Part shown: one piece after another, positions 26,979 through 36,093 of the stretch
Position numbering within the stretch: the stretch's first letter is position 1
How the letters are laid out: each line of letters starts with the position of its first letter
From: Halomonas litopenaei
GTDB taxonomy: Bacteria; Pseudomonadota; Gammaproteobacteria; Pseudomonadales; Halomonadaceae
Assembly (NCBI RefSeq): GCF_017303055.1
Contig: NZ_JAEKJT010000010.1
Span: 124,001-188,000 of the forward strand
DNA: 64,000 bases
Direction of reading: 5' to 3'
Translations under genes and position numbers: made by a program
Notes under the pieces: model-generated
Databases searched by the model: none
Told to the model about the DNA's origin: nothing
What the model saw: the letters and a program-made list of their open reading frames with translations, nothing else

Positions 26979-28466
26979 CTATTCCGCCGGCAGCTCGCGG
27001 TACTCTTTCTCGAAACGCTTGGCCTGCTTCTTCGACACGCCGCCCAGAACACCAATGGCATGGCGCAAGCGGGCTCGGGTCATGTCGGAGCCAATGATCG
27101 CCATGGCATCCATGACGGAGGTGCTGGACGAAGAGCCGGTGATCGCGATGAACACGGGAGCCAACAGTGCCTTCATCTTGAGATCAAAGTGAGCCCCCAG
27201 GAGCTTGACCTCCTCCAGCAGCGACGCCTTGTCCCAACGGGTCACATTCTCGAAACGCCACACCAGGAACTGCAGCAGCTTGAGCAGGTCTTCCCGCTCG
27301 AGCTTGATATCGCTGAAGCTTGCTTCACTGATATTCGGCAGTCCGGAGAAAAAATGGCCCGCCAAGGGCGCGACATCCGACAGGGTATCCACGCGTGTGC
27401 GCACCTGAGGGAGAATCTCGGACACGTACTCTTCGTTGAAGGCCCATTTCATCAGCGCTTCGAGAAAGCCACGATCATCCAGGTCTTCACGCAGGTAGAC
27501 ACCGTTGAGCCAGGTCAGCTTTTCAAGGTCGAATACCGGCCCGCCAAGCGACACACGCTGAATATCGAAGTGCTCCATCATCTCGGACAGCGAGAACTTC
27601 TCCCGGTCGTCAGGCATGGACCAACCCATGCGACCAAGGTAGTTGGTCACTGCCTGGGGCAGGAAGCCCATGCGACGGTAGTAATTGATGGACGTCGGAT
27701 TCTTGCGCTTCGACAGCTTGGACTTATCAGGGTTACGCAGCAGCGGCATATGACAGAGAGACGGCATCTCCCAACCAAAGTACTCATACAGGAGCTGGTG
27801 CTTGGGTGCCGAGTTGATCCACTCCTCACCGCGCAGCACATGCGTGATGCCCATCAGGTGATCGTCGACCACGTTGGCCAGGTGGTACGTCGGCATACCG
27901 TCCGACTTGAGCAGAATCTGCGCATCGACCTGCGCCCAGTCCACTTCGATCTCACCGCGCAACATGTCCTGCACCACACAGGGGCCACTGGCGGGTACGT
28001 TCATGCGCACCACGTAAGGCATGCCCTCATGCTCACGGCGTGCCTGCTCTTCCGGCTCCAACGCCAGATCAGCAGGCTTCAGGGCAAGATGCAGCCCCTC
28101 GGCCTTGCGCGCTTCACGCAGTTCATCCAGCTCTTCGCTGGTGCGATAGCACTTGAAAGCATGTCCGGCATCCAGCAACGTCTGCGCGTGCTGGGCATAG
28201 ATCTCACCACGTTCGCTCTGGCGGTAGGGTCCATGGGGACCGCCCACATCAGGACCTTCATCCCAGTCGAGGCCGAGCCAGCGCAGCGAGTCGAGAATCA
28301 TCTGCTCCGACTCCGCGGTAGAGCGGACTCGATCCGTATCTTCGATACGCAGGATGAACTCTCCGCCGTGCTGGCGAGCAAAGCACAGGTTGAACAAGGC
28401 AATGTAGGCAGTACCTACGTGAGGGTCCCCCGTGGGCGACGGGGCGATACGCGTGCGAACAGTCAT
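26979..28466 (-). CDS. gltX: Glutamyl-tRNA synthetase
   Basis: A 495-residue class I aminoacyl-tRNA synthetase that charges tRNA-Glu. The HIGH-type motif is in RIAPSPTGDPHVGTAYIALF and the KMSKS-type motif in DKSKLSKRKNPTS. RIEDTDR is also typical. The C-terminal helical anticodon-binding domain ends near KRFEKEYRELPAE. The ATG at 28466 gives the family N-terminus MTVRTRIAPSPTG and has AGGA upstream. A tRNA-Glu gene lies about 360 bp beyond its 3' end. Confidence 0.97.
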   Translation of the reverse strand: MTVRTRIAPSPTGDPHVGTAYIALFNLCFARQHGGEFILRIEDTDRVRSTAESEQMILDSLRWLGLDWDEGPDVGGPHGPYRQSERGEIYAQHAQTLLDAGHAFKCYRTSEELDELREARKAEGLHLALKPADLALEPEEQARREHEGMPYVVRMNVPASGPCVVQDMLRGEIEVDWAQVDAQILLKSDGMPTYHLANVVDDHLMGITHVLRGEEWINSAPKHQLLYEYFGWEMPSLCHMPLLRNPDKSKLSKRKNPTSINYYRRMGFLPQAVTNYLGRMGWSMPDDREKFSLSEMMEHFDIQRVSLGGPVFDLEKLTWLNGVYLREDLDDRGFLEALMKWAFNEEYVSEILPQVRTRVDTLSDVAPLAGHFFSGLPNISEASFSDIKLEREDLLKLLQFLVWRFENVTRWDKASLLEEVKLLGAHFDLKMKALLAPVFIAITGSSSSTSVMDAMAIIGSDMTRARLRHAIGVLGGVSKKQAKRFEKEYRELPAE

Positions 28467-28515
28467 AACGTCCTGCATCCTGAATAGGTTGAAGCCAAGC
28501 TGGTAGCGTGGGCGC

Positions 28516-28521
28516 ATTATA
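28516..28521 (-). promoter_or_regulatory. Candidate -10 of the gltX promoter
   Basis: A perfect TATAAT on the minus strand, 50 bases before the gltX ATG. The expected -35 position reads only TGCGCA. Confidence 0.45.
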
Positions 28522-28735
28522 CGCACCGTGGACGCAATTGCGCAGGGGCCAGCGCCGCTGACCATCGCCCCACTCTATGCAGAGCGCATGGCAGGCTCAG
28601 CCTGACGTCGAGTCAACCCAGAGCACGCGCGGTGGCTCGCACAACGGAGCGACGGAACAGCGAAACCAACGGAACGACATAACGAACGTCACGAACGGCC
28701 GCCACATACAAACGCAACAACAGAGGAGTGAGATC

Positions 28736-29491
28736 ATGTCGCAGTCATCCCCCAGGTTACCCGAGGACTACTGTGCCATCGTCGTGGGCAGTGGCGGTGG
28801 CATTGGTCGTGCGGTGCTGGAGCGGTTGCTGACCGATCAGCGTCTCGGTCGGCTTATCAGTGTCAGTCGTCGACCCACGGATCAGCTGGATCCCCGGCAC
28901 GAGCCCATCGCCGCCGATATCACCGCGGCAGATGGCCGAGAGGCGCTGTCCCAGGCACTGGATGAGCAGGCAGGCGCGGTTCATCTGGTGGTCAATGCCA
29001 TCGGCCTGCTGCACGATGATGCTCGCGGCGTCCAGCCCGAGAAACGCCTTGAGGAGCTCGACGAAGCCGCCCTGCTCGCTCTCTACCAGATCAACGCCAT
29101 TACGCCCGCCCTGCTTTTAAAGACGCTGCTCCCCCATTTCAAAGGCCAGCACCCCGCGACCTTTCTCAGCCTTTCCGCTCGCGTCGGGTCGATCGGCGAC
29201 AACGGCCTGGGCGGCTGGTACGGATACCGGGCCAGCAAGGCCGCCCACAATATGCTGATGAAGACGGCAGCCATCGAACTCAAGCGTTTAAATCCACAGT
29301 CTTGCGTGCTGAGCTTTCATCCAGGCACGACCGACACCGAGCTCTCTCGCCCGTTCCAGGCACGAGTACCTGAAGGCAAGCTGTTCAGTCCCGAGTTCGT
29401 TGCCGACGCCATCCTTCAGGTAGTGGAACAGCATGGCCCCGATGACAGTGGAGGCTTCTACGACTGGGCAAATACGTCTATTGACTGGTAG
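28736..29491 (+). CDS. SDR-family oxidoreductase (C-factor-like)
   Basis: A 251-residue short-chain dehydrogenase/reductase. It has the dinucleotide motif CAIVVGSGGGIGRAVLERLL and the catalytic Tyr-x3-Lys in GYRASKAAHNMLMKT, preceded by the Ser region FLSLSARVGSIGDNGLGG. The latter spacing and the C-terminal FHPGTTDTELSRPFQ are typical of the CsgA/C-factor-like group. GAGGAG precedes the ATG by eight bases. The substrate is unknown, and no pathway genes are adjacent. Confidence 0.85.
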   Translation: MSQSSPRLPEDYCAIVVGSGGGIGRAVLERLLTDQRLGRLISVSRRPTDQLDPRHEPIAADITAADGREALSQALDEQAGAVHLVVNAIGLLHDDARGVQPEKRLEELDEAALLALYQINAITPALLLKTLLPHFKGQHPATFLSLSARVGSIGDNGLGGWYGYRASKAAHNMLMKTAAIELKRLNPQSCVLSFHPGTTDTELSRPFQARVPEGKLFSPEFVADAILQVVEQHGPDDSGGFYDWANTSIDW

Positions 29492-29593
29492 TTATCCCAG
29501 CACCCTAGGTATATCGTTGACTCCTGATATTGCATATGGAGACCTTATGAATGAGTATTCTAAGTTCTCTTATTGTGTCAACAGGGTGGTTCC

Positions 29594-30184
29594 ATGGACG
29601 CGCTGGGTCCGCGCATCAAGTCTTTACGAATGGCAGCCGGCCTGAACAAGGCAGCACTGGCACGCCAGGTGGGGGTCTCGGACGTTACCATTTCCTATTG
29701 GGAGTCCGGCACGATCAAGCAAATTGGACATGAGCGCCTCGTGGCATTGTCCCAGGCGCTCAACTGCCCGCTCAGCCACCTGCTGGAGGGTGAGCCAAGC
29801 CGCCCCTCTCCTCTCTATCTACGGTCATCACTACCACTGCCTTGGCAGGAAGTGGCACACAAGGGTATCGACCTTCCGCTGGAGCTGATTCCCGACCAGC
29901 GCTGGGACGGCGACTGCCATCTCGTGACGCCGGCCCCACAGGAACACTTCGACTTTCTAGGCCCCCTGGACCTGGCAGCCGTCGCCCCGACGGATATCTT
30001 TCGCCAGCCAGGCCTTTACTTGATCGCGGAAGAACAGCAGCTCTATATACGCCGTGTGGCGCAGGACGCCAATGGTCAACTGACCTTCCAGCGCCAAGGA
30101 CAAACAGCGACCACCCCCTACCACAGCGGCATGCGCCTCAAGGCGAAGCTCGTCGCCGTGTGGAGAAACGACAGCTCGGCGTGA
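29594..30184 (+). CDS. XRE-family transcriptional regulator
   Basis: A 196-residue protein with an N-terminal helix-turn-helix (residues about 5-60: RIKSLRMAAGLNKAALARQV, VGVSDVTISYWESGTIKQIG). The C-terminal half (about 90-190) is beta-rich like the LexA/S24 fold (GLYLIAEEQQLYIRRVA). I do not see the Ser/Lys protease dyad clearly, so it is likely a non-cleaving repressor. The upstream 100 bp are AT-rich and may hold its promoter. Its targets are unknown; phage-type repressor origin is possible, but no phage genes are nearby. Confidence 0.82.
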   Translation: MDALGPRIKSLRMAAGLNKAALARQVGVSDVTISYWESGTIKQIGHERLVALSQALNCPLSHLLEGEPSRPSPLYLRSSLPLPWQEVAHKGIDLPLELIPDQRWDGDCHLVTPAPQEHFDFLGPLDLAAVAPTDIFRQPGLYLIAEEQQLYIRRVAQDANGQLTFQRQGQTATTPYHSGMRLKAKLVAVWRNDSSA

Positions 30185-30362
30185 TCAACCAAAGGGCGAG
30201 CGGCAACGGAGCTACCCTTGCCGCCGCCCACACGACAACGCCCAACGCCTATTTCGCGTATTCCGCCTTCAACACTCTTCTGCACCAGATCTTCTTATTC
30301 CCCATCATTTGCCACGGCCTTCTAGCGGCTCCCGGCACACAGGCACTGACTGGCCCTTGCGG

Positions 30363-30986
30363 CTAGCGTTGCTGCTGGACCTCGACATCATCCAAGGTGC
30401 GTCGCACCTCCTGCCCCACCAGGAACCGCTCACTGGCCTCCACCAGCTTGCCCAGGCCATGCTCGGATTCAACCACCAGCGGCCCCGACAGATATCTGCC
30501 TCGCTCGCCAATGCTGGCCTTTACCGCCGCTGGCTGAACGTCCGCAGGCGCCGTCGCGAATTCAATTCGATAGTACCCGTCCGGCAGCCCGCTGCCAGGC
30601 CCATACGGCCCGGCGCTGACAGCGCCATCGGTCACCTGGGTGCGTGACTGCCAACGAACATTGCTGGCCTCCCGCACCACCCGAAGCTGAACCCGCGTAC
30701 CCGCCGGCAGATTCGTTGTGGCCGTGACGTACATTCGCCGGTCAGACCCTAGCTGACTGTCCAAGGCAACGGCCACCGTCTCGGCAAGACGCTCACCGAT
30801 GGGAGATGCGTCCTCAGCCTCCTGGGGAGGAGACTCTTGTGGCAATTCCCTTGCCGCCCTGGGCTGGCGTGCCTCAGTGGCGCGCTCCTGCTCGGAGGCC
30901 ACATTGACGCCAGACAACTTGCCGTCGTCGTCACAGGCAACAAGTGCCACGGATATCAGTAACCACCCAATTCGCCATGCGGACAT
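30363..30986 (-). CDS. Small lipoprotein of unknown function
   Basis: A 207-residue predicted lipoprotein: N-terminal signal SAWRIGWLLISVALVAC with the lipobox LVAC. The mature start CDDDG has Asp at +2, which in Enterobacteria favours retention in the inner membrane. A charged linker (about 30-65) is followed by a beta-type domain (MYVTATTNLPAGTRVQLRVV, YYRIEFATAPADVQPA) of the kind seen in fibronectin-like folds. I do not recognise the family. It is divergent from the large Gly-rich lipoprotein at 31265 and shares its regulatory region, so the two may act together. Confidence 0.75.
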   Translation of the reverse strand: MSAWRIGWLLISVALVACDDDGKLSGVNVASEQERATEARQPRAARELPQESPPQEAEDASPIGERLAETVAVALDSQLGSDRRMYVTATTNLPAGTRVQLRVVREASNVRWQSRTQVTDGAVSAGPYGPGSGLPDGYYRIEFATAPADVQPAAVKASIGERGRYLSGPLVVESEHGLGKLVEASERFLVGQEVRRTLDDVEVQQQR

Positions 30987-31264
30987 AGCCTTCCCCCTTG
31001 TCTACTCCAAAAGACTAACACGCGAGTGCAGGGGTGTACCTGTTAAGCGTCAGCGCAACTTTAACCAAAACACTAGCTCACCAATTACTTACATTTCTTA
31101 ATGCATTAATACCAATTAAAACCCACAAAAGCTTAGTAAAAAGGAACTATGCCGTAAGAAGCATCTAATCTAAACCATAACAACAACAGGATGTGACGCT
31201 TGTAAAAAGCGCCAACCCGATGACCCCAATAAGCACTACTGCGGCATAGGCGAGGTACCGACCG
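30987..31264. promoter_or_regulatory. AT-rich divergent control region of two lipoproteins
   Basis: 278 bp, far lower in GC than the flanks. It has a 12-bp perfect palindrome TTAATGCATTAA (31098-31109) flanked by the direct repeat ACCAATTA at 31080-31087 and 31111-31118. This is a likely regulator site between the two start regions. Promoter boxes could not be assigned with confidence. Confidence 0.45.
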
Positions 31265-33787
31265 ATGACTCTACAAAAGAAACTTCTTGTGATCGCACTG
31301 GCCAGTGCAATGGCGACCCTGACCGCCTGCTCTGGCGACTCTAGCAACTCTCGCACGCTGGCAAGCAATAGCCAGGACCCGATCACCAGTGATGATGATT
31401 CTACCGGAGGCGGCGGCGATGGAAGCGGTGGCGGCAATGGAAGCGGCGGCGGAAATGGAAACGGCGGCGGCGATGGAAACGGCGGCGGCGACGGAAACGG
31501 CGGCGGCGATGGAGACGGCGGTGGCGACGGAAACGGCGGCGGCGATGGAGACGGCGGCGGCGATGGAGACGGCGGCGGCGATGGAGACGGCGGCGATGGT
31601 ATTGCCCGCAGCTCGCTGGAAAACCTCAGCATTGCGACAGCCGACACGGCAGGCGGTATCGATCAGACCCTGACCGATATCGGCACAGGTATCTCCCAAC
31701 AGCAGGCCGTTCCTCAGCTTTCAAGCGTCACACAGCCGGCTGGCACCATCGTCAGCGAGGGCGGGGACGTGGTCGGGGATGTCTCGACCGGCGTTCGTAG
31801 CGGACTTGGCGATATCAGTAACAATGACAACTATCTCGGCACCACCGCTGCAGGCATCACCAATGGTGCCGGCGAAGCGGGCCAGATGGTGTCGGCCACC
31901 GGAGCCACGGTGGAAGCCCTCGCCACCCTCCCGGTCGTCATGGAATTGAACGCTAGAACAGGTCTCGTCACCAAGCTTGGCACCACTGTCCAGGGACTCG
32001 GCGGGAAGGTAGAGCGGGTCGGAGATGCCCTCAGCGTCAACCTGGAGGACTCGGACCAGGTGCTGGGTGGGCTCACGACCAAGCTCAGCACGAGTCTGCG
32101 CCCAGTGCTGCTGGGAACCGATGGCAAGGTGACCCGCGTGGCCCAGGCGCTGGTACTGCCCGCCCAGGCTGGCAACCTTTTGCTGCGCAGCGGCGAAACC
32201 TTGGGCGAACTCGGTCAGCGAATCGGGCAGCGTTACACCTTGCTGGGCGGGGCAGGTAACAGCGTCACCGGCACCGGTGGGATCGTCATCGCCACAGGGG
32301 AACTGCTCGGTGGAGGCAGTGCCAACGATGGTAGCGGCCTGGGTGACCTGCTTACTGGCGACACCACGGCACCCAACGATGGTCGAACTGACCTTGAGCG
32401 CACTGTGGCCGGTGCAGGCCAGGCCGGTACTGGCGTCGGCAACGCCGTGACTTCCCTGGGTAACGGCATCTCTCAGCAGAGCCTCGGCGGTCAGGGTGAA
32501 TTCATTACCGATGGCCTGGGCAATGTCGTGATCAACTCGGGCGAGGCCGTATCGGGGGTCACTGGTGGCCTCAGCAACGGTGTCGGCAATATTTCCAACA
32601 ACCCCAATGCCTTGGGTACCAGCCTGGCGGGAGGTGGCGTCGCGGTATCTGAGACCGGAGAAGTGGTCTCAAGTCTCGGTGCCACCGTGGGCGATCTGCG
32701 CCAGCTCCCGCTGGTCATGCAGCTGGACAACCGCACCGGCGCCATTTCTCAACTGGGCAGCAGCCTGGCGCAACTGGGAGGTGGCGTGACCCAGGCCGGC
32801 AACGCCCTGGCCCTGAGCTTCAATGATCAGAAATCCCACCTTGGTGGACTGACCAGTGAAATCACCGCCGTTGTTCGCCCTGTGGTGATCCATACCGACA
32901 GCGGAGTGACGCAGCTCAGTCAGGCGCTGGTGGTCGGGCCTGAAGCCGGCAACTTGCTGATTCGTGCGGGAGTGGCCGTGGATGGACTGGGTGGACGCAT
33001 CGGCGGCAATGGGGCACTCGCCTCAGGTCTTGGCAGCACGGTCAGCGGTGTCGGTGGCGTTGTCGCCAACACCGGCCGACTGCTGGGAGGTGACGAAGCG
33101 CGCCTTATCGCAAGCCTTGATGGGCAAGGCCTCAGCAAGCTCGAATCTGCTGGCCTGCTGGGTGACGGCGCACTGCTCTCGGGACTTGGCGGTAGCCAGG
33201 ACGGCAATAGCCTCACCGGCGGCCTGGACAGTCAGCTGGGAGGAGACAGTAACCTGATCGCTGGCCTCAACGACAGCCTTGGCGGCAATCTGACCCAAGG
33301 CTTGAACGGAGCTCTGGGAGGCGATAGCTCAGGTGGCCTCACATCCGGACTGGGCTCGACCCTGGGTGGCGGCGACAGCGGTGGCGGCCTGGTCTCCGGC
33401 GTCAATGACACCCTGACCAACACCCTGGGAGGCGGTAGCAGCGGTGGCGGCCTGGTCTCCGGCGTCAACGACACCTTGTCCAACACCCTGGGAGGCGGTA
33501 GCAGCGGTGGCGGCCTGGTCTCCGGCGTCAATGACACCCTGTCCAACACCCTGGGAGGCGATAGCAGCGGTGGCGGTGGCACAGGCGTCACGTCAGGTAT
33601 CAGCAACGCCCTGGTGGGTTCAGAGGGTGATGGTGGCCTGGTCGGCGGCACCCTGGATACCGTCGGCGGCGTCACCGATAAGCTGACGGGAGGGCTTACC
33701 GGCAGCGAGGGCTCCGGCTCTGAAGGGGGGGCCAAGACAGGTGGCCTGACCGGCATCGTGGGAGGTCTGCTTGGCGGCAACAAATAA
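31265..33787 (+). CDS. Large Gly-rich repetitive lipoprotein, candidate TpsB partner
   Basis: An 840-residue predicted outer-membrane lipoprotein: signal LLVIALASAMATLTAC with lipobox, mature start CSGDS (Ser at +2, outer-membrane sorting). Residues about 47-112 are a Gly/Asp/Asn linker built from six-residue GGGxGx units. Two homologous blocks of about 200 residues follow (about 155-352 and 407-608), each with SNGVGNISNN-like and GLVTKLGTTVQGLGGKV-like pieces, rich in repeated Leu-Gly steps. Residues 701-763 are three 21-residue copies around GGLVSGVNDTLSNTL, then a Gly-rich tail. No TPS secretion domain or NPNGI-type motif is seen. A terminator separates it from the TpsB gene downstream. 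It is probably a surface adhesin or matrix protein, sometimes named collagen-like; the function is not known. Confidence 0.85.
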   Translation: MTLQKKLLVIALASAMATLTACSGDSSNSRTLASNSQDPITSDDDSTGGGGDGSGGGNGSGGGNGNGGGDGNGGGDGNGGGDGDGGGDGNGGGDGDGGGDGDGGGDGDGGDGIARSSLENLSIATADTAGGIDQTLTDIGTGISQQQAVPQLSSVTQPAGTIVSEGGDVVGDVSTGVRSGLGDISNNDNYLGTTAAGITNGAGEAGQMVSATGATVEALATLPVVMELNARTGLVTKLGTTVQGLGGKVERVGDALSVNLEDSDQVLGGLTTKLSTSLRPVLLGTDGKVTRVAQALVLPAQAGNLLLRSGETLGELGQRIGQRYTLLGGAGNSVTGTGGIVIATGELLGGGSANDGSGLGDLLTGDTTAPNDGRTDLERTVAGAGQAGTGVGNAVTSLGNGISQQSLGGQGEFITDGLGNVVINSGEAVSGVTGGLSNGVGNISNNPNALGTSLAGGGVAVSETGEVVSSLGATVGDLRQLPLVMQLDNRTGAISQLGSSLAQLGGGVTQAGNALALSFNDQKSHLGGLTSEITAVVRPVVIHTDSGVTQLSQALVVGPEAGNLLIRAGVAVDGLGGRIGGNGALASGLGSTVSGVGGVVANTGRLLGGDEARLIASLDGQGLSKLESAGLLGDGALLSGLGGSQDGNSLTGGLDSQLGGDSNLIAGLNDSLGGNLTQGLNGALGGDSSGGLTSGLGSTLGGGDSGGGLVSGVNDTLTNTLGGGSSGGGLVSGVNDTLSNTLGGGSSGGGLVSGVNDTLSNTLGGDSSGGGGTGVTSGISNALVGSEGDGGLVGGTLDTVGGVTDKLTGGLTGSEGSGSEGGAKTGGLTGIVGGLLGGNK
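31406..31600 (+). repeat. 18-bp repeats encoding the Gly-rich linker
   Basis: About ten consecutive near-identical 18-bp units of the type GGCGGCGGCGATGGAAAC, coding for GGGDGN/GGGNGS/GGGDGD. Unit gain or loss keeps the reading frame, so linker length can vary without breaking the protein. Confidence 0.85.
33365..33553 (+). repeat. Three 63-bp coding repeats
   Basis: Units at 33365-33427, 33428-33490 and 33491-33553 are almost identical, each coding for 21 residues around LVSGVNDTL, with a fourth diverged start at 33554. The length is a multiple of three, so recombination between units is frame-neutral. Confidence 0.88.
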
Positions 33788-33806
33788 GCTGCGGCTGAGA
33801 TGATCT

Positions 33807-33840
33807 GAAGGCCCGGCACCCTGACGGGTGTCGGGCCTTC
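33807..33840 (+). terminator. Terminator after the Gly-rich lipoprotein
   Basis: A 15-position stem GAAGGCCCGGCACCC / GGGTGTCGGGCCTTC with one mismatch and loop TGAC, followed by GTTCTCTCT. It is 20 bases after the stop and before the TpsB gene. Confidence 0.8.
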
Positions 33841-33969
33841 GTTCTCTCTGCCTTCTCTTTGTGCTCGGCCTTTGTGTACGGCCTAGACCCATAACGATAA
33901 ACGAGGCCTCGCCTGCTGCGACGCGCCTTGAGTGCCATACCCCACTGGGAACGACAAGGATATCAACGA

Positions 33970-35670
33970 ATGCGCAGGACTTTTTCTCCTCTGGCAGCCA
34001 CTGGCTGTCTTCTCCTGGCGTCTGCGGCCATGGCCCAGGAAACTCTGGACACCGTCGACGATATCATCGAGAACCAGCGACTCCTTCCCCCCGAGCGTGA
34101 TGTGCAGACCGAAGTGGATCTGCCCGATGACGCCAACCCAGGCGTCCCTGACAGTGTCACAGTACGCCATGTGCGCTTTATCGGTGACAGCGTGCTCGAC
34201 CTGAGTGCGCTATCCAGCGGACTACAGGCCATGGTCGGGCAGACGGTATCCCGCGAGGCCGTGGAGGCCGAGGTCAAGACCATCACCGACGCCTACCAGT
34301 CCTCGGGTTACCCCTTGTCATTCGCCTACCTGCCGACCAACAACTTTATCGACGGCAATGTGCGTATCGTGCTGGTGGAGGGGCACATCGCACGTACCGA
34401 AATCGTCGTAGACGACGACCCCGTGGCCCGCCGCGTCGAGCGACTGGTCATGCCGTTGCTGGATGAGCGCCCCCTGACACGGGCAACCTTCGAGCGCGTC
34501 AGCGGCCTGATCGAGCAAATCCCCGGCGCCAGCTTGACCCTCAAGGCCCCTGTCCCGCGCACCCCCAATGGCGCCACCACCCTGCGAGTGGAAGAACGCC
34601 GCATCGACCATTTCGACTATGCCGGCAGTGTTAGCGGGGGGGATGAGGAAGACGCCGTGTTCATCAACCGGGTGTCGACACAAAGTCTCACCTCCTGGGG
34701 GGAGAGCCTGGGCTTTTCCTGGCTATGGCCCATCGACAATGACAATGAACTGTACGCGCTGGACTTCCACACCGGCATTGGCAGCGATGGCCTGACACTA
34801 TCGGCGTCTGCCGACACCTACCGCGGCAGCGATGATGAAGATCTTATCTACCTGCTCAACGGACAGCGCTTCGACCTCAGCCAGGATCAGGACACCGATC
34901 GCGAGCGCTATCGCCTGGGTCTGTCCTATCCGGTGCTGCTGACACGTTCTTCAAGCCTGACGCTGGGGGGCGCCCTGCGCCATCACGACGAAACCAAGAC
35001 CACGACCCTACGCTTCGAGGATCGCACGCTCAACCAGCTGGTCGATGACTATGAATATTCCGCAGCGGACCTGGACCTGAGCTATCGCACCCAAGCCAAC
35101 CGGTCACTGTGGCAGGCCTCGGCGGCCGTCCGTCAGGGTGTCGACCTGGGCGGCAACGAACAGCGGAGCCGTTTGAATGGCACTCCTCTGGAGACCACCA
35201 GCGACCTTCACTTCACCCGCTGGCAGCTGGAGACTCAGTACCGACACCTGTTAGGAGAGCGCTGGCGGCTGACCGCGGCTGCCAACGGCTTCTACTCCGA
35301 CGACGAGCTGCCCGAACCCGAGCGCGGCAACTACGGTGGCCAGCGTTTCGGGCGCGGCTACGATGCGGGTCAAGCCGAAGGGGACTATGGCTACGCGGGC
35401 TCACTCGAGCTGCGCTACCTGCATACGCTCGATAGTGACTGGCTCAGTAACGTGGAGCCCTTCCTGGTCGTCGACGGTGCACGCACCGAGTTCCAGAACC
35501 GTGATGTGGATAGCCATCTGGCATCTGCCGCAGCGGGCGTTCGGCTAGCCAAAGGACGATGGTACGGACTGACGCTGGAGTACGCAGAGCCCATCGGCGA
35601 CCGCGACCCGGACACCGACAGCCGTGACGGGCGTATCAATGCTCGGCTGGTGTGGAACTTCGAAGGCTAA
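33970..35670 (+). CDS. TpsB-type outer-membrane transporter (ShlB/FhaC family)
   Basis: A 566-residue outer-membrane protein with a Sec signal (RRTFSPLAATGCLLLASAAM, cut before QETLD). Two POTRA domains lie at about 50-200: VTVRHVRFIGDSVLDL, TDAYQSSGYPLSFAYLP, VRIVLVEGHIARTEIVVDDD. A 16-strand-type barrel occupies about 215-566. The conserved loop-6 type motif FGRGYDAG is near residue 460, and the last strand is LVWNFEG. Such proteins export a partner TpsA across the outer membrane. The only candidate cargo nearby is the lipoprotein just upstream, which lacks a TPS domain. The ATG at 33970 has AAGGA ten bases upstream; longer frames have no ribosome site. Confidence 0.9.
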   Translation: MRRTFSPLAATGCLLLASAAMAQETLDTVDDIIENQRLLPPERDVQTEVDLPDDANPGVPDSVTVRHVRFIGDSVLDLSALSSGLQAMVGQTVSREAVEAEVKTITDAYQSSGYPLSFAYLPTNNFIDGNVRIVLVEGHIARTEIVVDDDPVARRVERLVMPLLDERPLTRATFERVSGLIEQIPGASLTLKAPVPRTPNGATTLRVEERRIDHFDYAGSVSGGDEEDAVFINRVSTQSLTSWGESLGFSWLWPIDNDNELYALDFHTGIGSDGLTLSASADTYRGSDDEDLIYLLNGQRFDLSQDQDTDRERYRLGLSYPVLLTRSSSLTLGGALRHHDETKTTTLRFEDRTLNQLVDDYEYSAADLDLSYRTQANRSLWQASAAVRQGVDLGGNEQRSRLNGTPLETTSDLHFTRWQLETQYRHLLGERWRLTAAANGFYSDDELPEPERGNYGGQRFGRGYDAGQAEGDYGYAGSLELRYLHTLDSDWLSNVEPFLVVDGARTEFQNRDVDSHLASAAAGVRLAKGRWYGLTLEYAEPIGDRDPDTDSRDGRINARLVWNFEG

Positions 35671-36093
35671 GCGACTCGAGGTATCCACCGCCGACGGCAT
35701 TCTTCGCTGAAGGCAGCACGGCCAGGACCCCAGACCCTGGCCGTTTTCATGTCCGCCCCGCCGCTTCACGCCACAGACGGCCATCAACCCTGCATCGATC
35801 TTCCCCCCTGTTCTGCGACGAGGTCGTCGCGCGACGGCTACTGCAGAATGCCCTCGCCCCATTCCTTGAGCCAGGCCAGCATAATTCCCGCTCCATCACC
35901 GCAGATCGTCCCGCTCCTTGCAGCGGGTCAAGACTTGCATCGAGGGCCGCCCAACTGGCGGCTTGACCCTCGTAGACTCGAACGGTGGGCGCCATTCTCT
36001 CGGCGCCTGCTGGAGCACACCAAACACAACAGAGCCCACTCCATGACCTGATGATCCGGCCCATGAACCGACTACTGAACCGAGGAACACGAG
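35671..36093. other. Intergenic region before the YfcC-type gene
   Basis: 423 bp without a supported gene. A terminator for the TpsB gene lies at 35718-35747. The rest is GC-rich with short open frames on both strands that lack ribosome sites. The last 15 bases hold GAGGA for the next gene. Confidence 0.6.
35718..35747 (+). terminator. Terminator of the TpsB gene
   Basis: Stem ACGGCCAG / CTGGCCGT with an 11-base loop, followed by TTTTC; 48 bases after the stop. Confidence 0.75.

Noticed and set aside
29594..30184. Prophage repressor at the edge of a prophage
   Set aside because: No phage structural, integrase or lysis genes are nearby.
32233..32469. Pro-rich frames opposite the Gly-rich lipoprotein
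   Set aside because: Reverse complements of Gly-rich codons give Pro-rich nonsense products.
31265..33787. Frame-shifted or chimeric assembly of a repeat region
   Set aside because: The frame stays open for 840 codons, with repeats in multiples of three and a good start and stop.
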